A DNA stretch of 64,000 nt from Monosiga brevicollis MX1 (lineage: Eukaryota; Opisthokonta; Choanoflagellata; Craspedida; Salpingoecidae). Shown piece after piece: positions 1 through 9,800 of the stretch. The notes beneath the pieces are model-generated. The model saw nothing but the letters and a program-made list of their open reading frames with translations, was not told the DNA's origin and made no database searches. The first letter of the stretch is position 1; each line of letters begins with the position of its first letter. The position numbers and the translations under genes were made by a program. The stretch spans positions 578,421-642,420 of the forward strand of contig NW_001865041.1 of NCBI RefSeq assembly GCF_000002865.3, given 5' to 3'.

Positions 1-1
1 T

Positions 2-557
2 GCGCTAGCACGACCGCCACGCAGCCGTATGGCTCAACAGCCACTGGACACGGCGGTGCGTAAACGCTGTAGTGATGAATTGGCTCGCTTGTTATTTTGA
101 CCGTTTATGGTTTGGCAAGCTCGTCCCGGAGATCAGATCAACCCTTCTCCGCTGATGCGTGTTGCAATTTGTACCAATGTTGTGACAGGATGGGCTGCAG
201 CAAGCGTATGATGCCCTGCGGCGATCCATTGCCGCGAGCTACGACAAGTTTGCCTCGGTATGCGCCTCAATTGATTTTTGGGTACCAGGGCGCAAGATTC
301 AAAGTCTGCATGCTCAGTGGCCGCCATCTCACTGCTGGGGCTGGTGTGTTTGGCTGTGTGCCTTATAGGTACCGGAACGCGCTCGACAGACGACGGTCAT
401 GAAGTCCATTGCCCTTCTCTTGCGCACATTGCCGAGTGCCACCCTTCAGCCTCTGATCGGGGTGTGTGAGGCCACAGCGCTGGCATTGCAGGGCGCGCGG
501 AACAGCCTGGCGCCGCGAAGGGGTCAGGAGCTGGCCCAACAATACAAGCCGCTGTAA
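2..557 (+). CDS. ATG2: ATG2 autophagy lipid-transfer protein, C-terminal end (5' partial)
   Basis: Three in-frame exons can be joined: 2-55, 201-257 and 369-557, with GT-AG introns and phase 0 at both junctions, ending in TAA. The last exon carries VMKSIALLLRTLPSATLQPL followed by IGVCEATALALQGARNSL. This resembles the end of ATG2 proteins, where a V-P-x-x-x-x-x-P-L-I-x-A-T-E-A-T segment is followed by G-x-R-N-Q. ATG2 is a very long bridge-like protein that moves phospholipids from the ER to the growing autophagosome membrane. Only about 98 residues are inside the window and the rest lies upstream. The call rests on this short tail from memory of the family, so another protein with a similar amphipathic end remains possible. 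Confidence 0.6.
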
Positions 558-1511
558 AGTCTGTTTGCTTTTATGACGCTTAACGGCGCTGAAAAGAAAG
601 GAGGTGTTGTCGAGCCTTTTTTTCGTTTTTCGATAAAACCCAATTTGATCGATCTGAGAACAGTGTGACGAGAAAGATACTCCATGCTCGTATCAGCTTT
701 ACATGTTAGTCACAAGATGGCGGCATAGGTAGGTGTTGTGTGCCGGCGTAACTCTGTCTGCATGTTTCTGTGTTTCTCCATGTCTCGCGGTGTCTCTCTA
801 TGGTTCTATGTGTGTCTGCCCTGCGTACTTTGTTCGATACGCAATGTTGTTTTGCACAAAGATACCAGTATGGATGACTGGCTTTAAACTATTGTCAAAC
901 GTTCAGCAGCAAACAGGGGGGGAAAGCGTCGGCAACCGCGACGATGCACATGGGCTCAGCAGGGCACAGTCAAGCCTCGCTTGCCTCAGTGTCGCTTTTT
1001 TTACGATCGGATCGCATGATAACGCACGTCTGCTCTTTTGGTGATGATGATGGTTGCACATGCGACCGACCCCGCTTCAGCTTGCCCTTTGAGGTCGCGT
1101 TTTGCGAACTTTGGGATGAAGAAAAAAGGCAACGAAGCCGAAAGATGTTGGCAGAAGAAGACGAAGGAAGCGACATTCGTGCTGCACCTAGAGTGCGGAC
1201 ATTGTCAGACGATTTCCCGGTCGTGTGCGAAGAAAGAAGTCTGGAGCCCTCTTGCGAATGTGGACTGATCATCCGCCCAAGGACCGCTGGGTGCTTCAGA
1301 GCTTGTCCCCATTATGGCGTGGCTCGGTGCATGGTCAAGCGCCAGTGTCCCATTCGTCGGTCGCGTACAAGTGGTTTGCGCGCCGCCGGAGAAGGCATTT
1401 TTCTGATCCCACTGATCACAGCAAACAGCAAGCAAACCAGCAACGAACTCAACTACTCTATCTACGACTTTGACACTATCTGGACGAGCAAGACTCATTC
1501 CGAACAGCATC
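558..1511. other. Spacer between ATG2 and the small hydrophilic gene
   Basis: About 950 bases with no exon chain I can support. Open frames here are short, lack family resemblance and overlap in several frames. The region presumably holds the ATG2 3' untranslated end and the promoter of the gene starting at 1512. Confidence 0.5.
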
Positions 1512-1928
1512 ATGGCCTCAACCACGCACACTGCCACCAACATCCAGAACACGAAGGTGGCCGACAAGCCTCAGGAGGACAAGTCCTTCATGGATAAGGT
1601 GGCCGAGAAGTCCCAAACCAAGCTTGAAGAGTGGCGTGATGCCATCAAGCCCGGTGTTGACAAGACGGTCGAGGACCTCAAGGAGGTTGGCGCCAAGAGC
1701 GGCAAGAACGTGGACAGCAGCGTGGACGCCTACAAGCAGTCGATTCACCGCATGGCTGAGGGCGAGCACAAGGAGCAACGCGCCGAGCGTGAGACTGGCC
1801 CCAACTCGCGCGAGAAGTGGCAAGATCGTTGGGATAACACCAAGCAAAGCACCGCTGCCGCCATTGACAAACGCCAGTTCAATGGCCCTTCATCGGAAAC
1901 GACCACACGTTCGACCAACCAGCTGTAA
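1512..1928 (+). CDS. Small hydrophilic LEA-like protein
   Basis: Single-exon frame of 138 residues. I start it at the methionine of MASTTHTATNIQ (1512) rather than the upstream ATG at 1470, because the 14 extra residues look like leader translation. The protein is almost entirely hydrophilic and rich in Lys, Glu, Asp, Gln and Thr. It has no membrane segment, one predicted-helical stretch (roughly residues 24-95), and tryptophans spaced in a W-x-D-A and W-Q-D-R-W context. This composition is that of late-embryogenesis-abundant or Hsp12-like stress proteins, which protect membranes or proteins during drying or osmotic stress. That role is inferred from composition only and no defining LEA motif is visible. 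No introns are needed, unlike most neighbours. Confidence 0.5.
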   Translation: MASTTHTATNIQNTKVADKPQEDKSFMDKVAEKSQTKLEEWRDAIKPGVDKTVEDLKEVGAKSGKNVDSSVDAYKQSIHRMAEGEHKEQRAERETGPNSREKWQDRWDNTKQSTAAAIDKRQFNGPSSETTTRSTNQL

Positions 1929-2484
1929 ACAGCTTCAGGCCCATTGCCCCGGCTTGTCATGTTAACATAAATGTCGTTCTCCCCCCCCTTTTCTGCTCGA
2001 GCGAAGAGTGTCATTTAGCACCAATTTTGTGTGGCTTTGTTTGCCCTTCTTGATGGGAGGCAACCCAAAAGTCCCGTTTGAACTTGATGTCTACAATGTT
2101 TCCTCTTTGAACGCCCGTACGTCTTGTACAAGTCGCCAAGCGGCTTCCAGTAGCTGATATTCATTTCCTACTGGCTTTGTAATTGAGTGCACTTTTTTGA
2201 TTCAAGACTTTTGACCCGCCCTCGACTGATTCATGATGGTTTGTGAGATGGTTTGTGAGGTGTCACGTGGGGGTGCAGGCAGACACCGACAAGGGGTGCA
2301 AAAACATGGCATGGAGTTCACATTGGGGTTGTTGGTCAGAATACAATGTCATCGTCGCCGCAAAAAGTGTTAATTCAGAGTAGAAGACCTGGCACAGCCA
2401 GCTGAGAGACAGACAAGAGAGCCCTGAGCAATCGTTTCACACCTAGACGCACTGAAGCGTGCAAACGACGCGCACTCCCTGGTA
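1929..2484. other. Convergent 3' spacer
   Basis: Lies between the stop of the small hydrophilic gene (+) and the stop of the IQ-motif gene (-). It contains T-rich stretches consistent with 3' untranslated sequence. I see no gene. Confidence 0.5.
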
Positions 2485-4294
2485 TCACGACTCGGGGTGT
2501 GCGGCGCTCGCCGGGAGCTGAGCCGCCCATTCCAGCAGAGCGTCGTCGTCTGACAACGCATCATCGGAGGTGACACGATCCGAGAGCGCGCGTGTCTGGT
2601 CCGTCTCTTCAATGAGACGGGATCCGGCGGTGGACGCCAGGTCAGCCATGGATGACGCTGCCGTGGCATCACGGCGTACGCTTTGAGGCGACATTCTCTC
2701 CACTGTCAGACTGCCTCCTGCTGCGGGATGCGAGGTGGTGTTACCGTCAGCCAGAGACAGCCACTCAAAGCGTAAACGTATGCGATCATGACATGGCAAC
2801 GTGGAAAGTCTGAAACAGCGAGAACAGGGGGAAGACGACTCACTATCGGCTTTGTTGTCAAGGCCGTACAAGCGGCGCATGGCTGCTCTCCGATCCTGAC
2901 GAGCACCCGAGCTAGCACGGTGTGTAGAGACGTGTTCTTGTCGAGCTTTACGCAGGGCCTGAGCGCCCCGCTGCTGTGAGCGCTAACTCAGCATAGCGCC
3001 GGTAAGCATGAGTCAGAGGGTGGATGGAACAGTGATGGCAAAAGGCAAAGATTCACCTGTTGTTCGCGATCCGACAGGCCAATCCTAGCCACGTAAGCGA
3101 GGGAGATATCAAAGTGTGAGTGAATGATGAGAGTGAGGGCGCCGCGTGGGAAGGTGGTCGAAGTTTTTTTTAAGTGGGAGCGTCAAGCATGTGCTCGGTC
3201 ACCTGAAGCGAAAGTCCGTTTTGAAGTCGTTCAAGACATGCTCGACAAAGTCACCCAAGCGACCGGTGGCAGCTTGAGCTGAAGAGTTTGAGTAGCCACC
3301 AAGGTTTTGGATGAGGAAAGGCGATGAGTGAGACTCGAGGCAAGCCAGCGGAACACGGACCATCATGGTGAAGCCATCGCCAGGTATTGGCACGACCACC
3401 AAGCTCGGCGGGCAAGTTATCACGGAAGGCTTGCAGCTGGGCAAAGTCGCGGGCATCAACAACGTCGCTCTCCTCGAGCACCTCAGTCTTGGATTGGAGA
3501 TAGGCATCCGTGGCCACCTGGGTTGCATGTATTCGGACGTCATGACGGTTGCTTGCCCTTGCAAACGGGCCATTGGATAAAGGGTACATACCACATCCAT
3601 GTACCGCTCAGCCCCCATCAGCGAACGGGCTTGAGCAGCTGCCTGCGGGTATGGGCAAGAAAACGTGGGACAAGCCATGAGGTTTCCCCATCCCGGGAGC
3701 AGCGTCGCTCAGAGCCAAGTTCAATACCACGGTGAAGCAGGCGGGACACGGCTCCTCCTTCAACTCGAGGCCACTACGTGCGCACTAGCCTCACCTCCGT
3801 AAGTGGGGCCACGACATGACGGCCGTTCATGTACTTGACGCGCGCCAATTGGCTGGACACAAAAACCTTGTACATGATTTGTGGTTCTTGCGTCCCACCC
3901 AACCTAGCAGCGAGGCGGCCTCGAGTATATCAGCAGTAGTATCTCACTGTCTTTGATCTGCTGTTCATGATGAGACAGGGCAACCAAACCTGAGTCGAAC
4001 GGTAGCTCGCACAAGCGGGTCGTTCAGCATCTCGGCCTCGACCGGGCAGAGCTGGCGCAACAAGTCATCGGCCAGCACCGTCTCCTATCCATTGCCGTGC
4101 GACATGCGAATCGATCATTCAAGGACGATAGGAAATCAACAGGTCTTTGCACGCCCTGCCACGATACGCACGGCATCGCGAACTAATTTGGCCAAATGTC
4201 GGTATCGCCGACGCACAACATGCCCTCGCCAGGCAGCCGCGATTCTTGAGGCAGCCACGGCGCGTTCCATTGCAGCGGGGCCATTGACCGCCAT
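2485..4294 (-). CDS. IQ-motif protein of unknown function
   Basis: Spliced minus-strand gene. The proposed start is the methionine of MAVNGPAAMERAVAA at 4294. The first exon holds an IQ-type calmodulin-binding motif (IAAAWRGHVVRRRYRHL). Further exons can be read near 4077-3985 (TVLADDLLRQLCPVEAEML), 3890-3790 (MYKVFVSSQLARVKYMNGRH), 3640-3590 (AAAQARSLMGAERYMDV), 3520-3400 (VATDAYLQSKTEVLEESDVV) and 3330-3205 (GRLGDFVEHVLNDFKTDFRF). A basic helical exon and an acidic tail ending at 2485 complete the gene. Splice sites are mostly clean, for example AG before AAAQAR and GT after ERYMDV. I do not recognise the family. Calmodulin or myosin-light-chain binding is the only function suggested by the sequence. 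Exon joins at the 3' end are uncertain. Confidence 0.55.
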
Positions 4295-5086
4295 CGTCCC
4301 CAATGCTTGGCAAACCAGCAGCCCCTGCACTATCGACGCCTTTTCTCTCCCCGCGTCTCAAGTCCCGTTGACCGGCTTTCCGACTGAGAGGAGAAGAGCT
4401 CTCCTCCTTGTCGGTGTGTGTGTGTTTCGCCAATTTTTTTACAGTTCGTTCACAACGCCGAAATTTTTTCGGCGGCGAGAAAACAGATCAAATTGGATGA
4501 CAAATGAACGAACGCAGTGAACGGACCAAAACTTTTTGACGATGATGAAATCAGAAAAGTAATTTACTTTTGTCTCGTGGTTAAGCAATCACCCCATTCT
4601 TGTGTGCTGTTGCCGTCGTCGTTGTCTTCATTTTTTTGGCTCACTTTTGCTGTTGTGCGCCTGCCGGCGTGGTTGGCTGCTGCTGCTGCTGCTGCTGCTG
4701 CTGCATTGCTCGGACTTGCTTGCATACCGTGCGTGCCTGGCACGCATCGGGCTGTGTGCGTGTGTGCATCTCTTTGACTGGGTGTAGACCGCTCGCCTTG
4801 TGCAGCTGTTGGGCTCATACCTAGCTGCAACTACCCCTTCCCCCCATTCGGGTGCCGGCATTTCGACATCCACCTGGCTCAAGTCCTTTCCAGAGCAGAC
4901 AGCTTCAAGCCGGTGCGCAAAAGGTGCGTTTGTCAGAATACCGCTCATGGCTTGCCTTTGCTCAGCGCCTTCCCTTGCCGCGTGAATTCTGTCGCATTCA
5001 GCTTGTGTTGTGTTCAGCATCAACCTCATCGGGCGTGCGCCACGCTCGTCGCAGGCAGCGGCCGCTTGGGTGCCGCGCCTACCGGC
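4295..5086. promoter_or_regulatory. Divergent intergenic region of the IQ gene and PH adaptor
   Basis: About 790 bases separate the two proposed start codons, which point away from each other, so both promoters should lie here. The segment contains a perfect (CTG)9 run and otherwise no supported gene. No TATA box or named factor site can be assigned with confidence. Confidence 0.4.
4677..4703. repeat. (CTG)9 trinucleotide repeat
   Basis: Nine uninterrupted CTG units on the plus strand, in the spacer between divergent genes. It would encode polyalanine or polyleucine on this strand, but no supported reading frame uses it. Confidence 0.9.
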
Positions 5087-6466
5087 ATGGCCACGCCGCC
5101 GGTCGCCCCGTCCCAGACCCGCCTGGTGCAAGGCTTCTTGACAAAGCGCGGTCTCAAACTCAAGGTTGGCTGTGACCCGACAGTCGGAGCAGAGCGCCTG
5201 CAACTCGATCCTTGCATGACGATTGCTCACACGTTCTCAACTTTGGTGTGGACTTGCTTGCCCTCTTGCAGACGTGGAAGCTGCGCTATTTTGTCCTGTT
5301 CGACAATCGCGTCCTCTGCTACTACAAGCTCAAGGACTTTCCCACGGCCAATGCGCGTCTACCAGAGCCGCTGGGCACCATTGACCTTGCTCGCCCTTTT
5401 CGCCTTTTGCTTGGCGCAGCCAGTACGTGGCCGCATGGATTCTTGCCACCTTTCACGCGATGCTTTCCGGTCGCTCCACCAGATCCCCTGCTCATCCCCG
5501 TTACACACCTTCTCTCTGGCTTAGTTCCTCCGGTCGAATGGCCGAGCAACGCCAGCGTTGAGGCCGTCTTTGGACTCGAGACAGCCGAGCGCATCTTCTA
5601 TCTCGTCAGCACTCGGGAAGACTATCCCACTTGGGCGGCAGCCTTACATCAGGTTCGACTCGATGTCGTTCGGGTTCTCATGGTGAATAAAAAGCAACAA
5701 AAGCAACTCACTTTTGGCTGCCTGCGTGACGCAGGTGCAACTTGTGAGCTCTGCTGAACACTTCATCGCATCAGACACACCATTAGTTCCAGACGAGGTC
5801 AGTAATGCCAACATGATAACAATACTTCGCCCCCCGTTTTTTTTTTACCCCCTCCTTCATTCGTTGTTTCGACGCTGCTTCCGGCTGACCCAATTGCACT
5901 TGTTCTCCGGAATACATCAGAACTCTGATGCAACAAGGATAACGAGCTCGGCTGAGCCGCTCAATAGCCTTGACCACTCCAGCAAACCCGAAGAGGCGGA
6001 TGCTCTTGCAGATCACCCCTATCTACCCCCAAATGATGATGGCACAGTTCCCGTCATGCCCATTTACTCGCAGGTGGACAAGACGAGAAAAGCCGCCAGT
6101 CCTGAGCTTAGCCTACACGAGGCACAGCAGGAGCTGCAAGCTCTCGACCTTCGTACTCGTCCGGCCCCACCGGCCGAGGATGCGCCTGCCAGACGCCGCC
6201 CCGCGGCCTATGAAAATATCGATGTTGGAAGAGACATCAATTTCCCGCCTGCCGGTGCCCCTGCTTTGATCCTTGAGCCCGTGGGCGATCGGGCCGCAGT
6301 TGCACGAGTCAACTACACGGAGGTCACCTTTGATAAGAACCAGGTCGAGTCAAACAAGCTGCGCGACCCGCCGACCGCCCGCACCGTCTATTCCCAGATA
6401 GACTTTGACAAAACCATGCAACCTGCCAGACCTCCAGCTTATGAGAGCATGGGTGGGCCAAACTAG
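5087..6466 (+). CDS. PH-domain adaptor with tandem phosphotyrosine-type motifs
   Basis: Five exons (5087-5164, 5272-5422, 5525-5652, 5735-5797, 5921-6466) join in frame to give 321 residues. Residues about 11-118 form a pleckstrin-homology domain: GFLTKRGLKLK, then TWKLRYFVLFDNRVLCYYK, and a C-terminal helix ending in DYPTWAAALHQ with the conserved Trp. PH domains bind phosphoinositides and place proteins at membranes. The rest is low-complexity and carries six spaced tyrosines: Y174 (YLPP), Y189 (YSQV), Y237 (YENI), Y272 (VNYTEV), Y297 (YSQI) and Y314 (YESM). YxN is the GRB2 SH2 site, YxxM the PI3K p85 SH2 site, and V-x-Y-x-x-V fits an ITIM. The layout recalls GAB, DOK and IRS docking proteins. 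A role downstream of tyrosine kinases is inferred. A start at 4913 would add 58 unconserved residues. Confidence 0.8.
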
Positions 6467-6848
6467 CTGGCCAAGCCTTGCATGCGCCGCCTAGGGTGCA
6501 TTTTGAATCCCGTGACAAATTGGTTTTGGTCGTGTGGGTCGTATTTGCGTGCTCACTCCCATGCTCCCTTCATCGCTTACACGAGTCAAATTAAAGACAA
6601 TCACATTTTCAACCACACCCCCGTCCTTGCTTCCTCCTTATCAGACATGCATGACCGCTTGAGCATTTACAACCCTCGTTTCGGCTGTTAATCCGAACGA
6701 GACAGCAAACGCATCACACGACGCGATGCAATGCTGCATGCAAGTGCTCCAAAAACTCTTGATGTTCACGAGCATTTGGTACCTGTGTATGCCGACATGC
6801 ACGTTGCATGTTGATGAACCAAAGGGACGTCACGCGGATTGGCACACC
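6467..6848. other. Convergent 3' spacer of PH adaptor and EXOC4
   Basis: About 380 bases between the two stop codons. It contains AT-richer stretches fitting 3' untranslated ends. No gene is visible. Confidence 0.5.
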
Positions 6849-9800
6849 TCACTCAAAAAATGCCGCCATGCGACCGAAGTTCGCAACAGCGACCTTCCAC
6901 GTGCACGTGACTGGCTTGCATACCTTGGCATTGGCATGAAGCAGGTTGAAAATCACTCGGTACTGGTCTTCCGTAAAGGTGGCCGCACCATTCAAAATGC
7001 TGGCAATAATGTCTCGTTCCGTCAGGAAAAGCAAGTCGTAGTACTGCATGGCCCGCGTCAGCACAATGGTGTGCGACATTTTAGAGCTATAATGTGCCCA
7101 CACAACATGGTCAAGTCCTCGTCTTGACCGGTGCAAGGCCTGCGGGGGTGTGAGCAACGTACCTGGCAAAGTACTGCTGAATGGCAAAGATGTTGCGCTT
7201 CATGCGTTTAATGCCATGATCGTTGTAGCGCTTGATCCACCGCAGGCCTACACACATGCATCATGTCAAACCAGGACAATTATTGGATTGGGGACACCTC
7301 TACCAAGCCCGATCGATTGGCACCAGAGTCGAGCTGCATACCATGAATCAAGACGCTCGCGACGAACGAGTCCAGACCTTCCAAGACCAGTGCCGCACGA
7401 GCCTACAATCACCGGCAAGCATCAGAGGCATACCCGTGTGTAGGAATCATGCACGGCAACATGGGACAAAACAACAGAACAAGTGAAACGTGTCTGCGAA
7501 ACTGTGTTTCTACCTCGGATAAAACACCATAGAGGGCTTCCTCGACAGCCAGCAGGTTGCGATTCAGGTCAATGATGCGTGGGTCCGTTTCCACGGCGTC
7601 CGCCTCACAATAGTAGGATGTGAACTTGAGGACTGGAAGCAAGAAATGAAGACACCTGCACCACATCACGGCCAAGTAGAAAGGTTAGTCAATCGAGCCA
7701 ACGCTCCATGTCCCGAAGCCTGCAAACTTTGGTCAAAAACACCAGGCCCACGCTGCCTCTCACCGTGCGCGCACATCTAGCTTGAGGAAAAGAATCGAAT
7801 TGTGACACATTGTCTCCAGATCAGCCACCGTGGCTTGCAACCTGTCCAAAGTCAAACAGGGTATGTGGGTCAGCGTGGTGCGACCTAGTCTGAGGACGCT
7901 TCCTTGAGCGACCGGTAATTTGCTGTCAACGGCACGCACTTGCTCGTCACTTGCGCCAACTTATTGCGCTCCAACATGCGCGTGGCCGTGTTGTTGTCTG
8001 CTTTCAGAATGGGTGATACGCCCTTGCCCCAGAGTCTGAAAGGATGGCCGTCATAGCGGTGGCGTTAACGAGCAGACTGACATACATGTTCACCTAGAGA
8101 CACCATCACACAGGCAAAAAAGATGCTCAAGGCTCACGTACTCGGGAAGTGTGTGCGGCTTATCGTTGAGCGCTACAATGACGCCCTTGACATAGTCGAG
8201 CAGCCATGTCAACGACTCAGCTAACTGGCCCATCGAGCGAATGTTGGCCACTTCAGCGACAATGTCACCCTTTTCCAGCATCTGGTCACCCAAAACCTTA
8301 ATGATGGTGTTGGCCTCGTCTGCTGCCTGCTTGGCAGCGCGCGCCCTGCCATGTACCATGTGAAAGGCACAGGTTCATGTCAAAAAAAAAGTGATGGCGG
8401 TCACCGCGGACCCCCCTCCTCCCCCCATCTCTCTTTCAGGTTTTGAAATAAACAAAACAAAAAAACTTACACGGTCTGATCAACGGGCTCCTCTCCAAAG
8501 CCTAAAATTAGCCAATCCTCATCATCCTATTGTCCATAGAAACGATCAAGGCAATTGAAAAAAAAAACAAAAAAACAAACAACTCCGCCCCACCCCCCCA
8601 AAAACAAAAAACAAACAAACACCCCAGCGAGCAGATGCTCAGCCGTCAAGTACGAGCCGCATCTGACATTCGTCAGCCCCATCAATTGACGCACCGTCGC
8701 GACCAAGCCCTCTGGCTCACCGTACACCTTGATCCAAGCCTCTGAGCTCGTGAGGCGCTGGCGTATGCGAGGATGAACGGCCCAATCCATGGCCACCACG
8801 GCATCTCCCTTTGAGGTTTTGGAAGCCCCCACGGGAGCCTTTGTCAACACTCTAAAGCGTAACTGACAAAACTTGAGGTACCTGATATCAAGCACAGAGC
8901 AAGTGTGTGTCAGCTTCTAGTGCAAAGCGTGTGGAACGACGATTGGCGGGCATGTGCCTCATGAGCGATCATGGTTGGGCTCACTTGAGAAGGATTTCAT
9001 CGTGCATAGTGCGTGCAATCTCGTTGAGAAAGGCAGGTACATCATGCAATACCGCCAATAGCTGTCCAATCAACCTGAAAAAAAAAAAAAATACAAAAAC
9101 GAAACACAAACCAAATAAACAAACAAAGAAAACATCCGCGTCCACGTATCACCTATCACCAAGATTGTGCTTTTCCAGTCACATCAAAGGTAAAATGCAG
9201 GCAACATTCAAGCTTACTGATGCACGCGCCAAGCCGAGGCGTTGACCATCCTGCATTGGCAGATGCGCAGTTTGATCAGGGGCTCAGTGTGAGATTTGAG
9301 CTTGCGTGGCTGTGGCCATGACAGTGTACTCATGGATGGACTAACTTTCCGGGCGTAGCTTCGTAGTGGGCTTCTTCGATGCTAAAACCGGCATCACCCG
9401 TAACGGACTGGAACTGACGTCGCACGGCATCTTGCAAGTGTGCAAAGAACCGGACCCGCATGTACGAGTCGACAAACAACATCAAGCCTAAAGTTCATCA
9501 GAGTGTCTTGTGAGTCAACACCAGCGGAAAGGCTGGGAATGACTACAAAAAAGCTTGCTTCTTTGCTACCTGATTTCATGGCCGTAAAGTGCATAACGTC
9601 TTCCGTATCTTGACAAAAACGGAAAATGGGTTTGAAACTACGTGTGGCAAGCAAGAATGTGGTCATGCACATGATATAGCAGGAAGTACAACGCCCATTT
9701 TCCGAAAGAAGAAAATAAGAGGTGAGTGGCGACGAAAATTCATAGTCACGAACGCGGCAAGAATGTTGGCAACGTGACGCGAGCACGAAAGTTGCTCATG

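Noticed and set aside
4541-4560. C-box-like GATGATGA suggesting a box C/D snoRNA
   Set aside because: No matching D box or terminal stem at a suitable distance.
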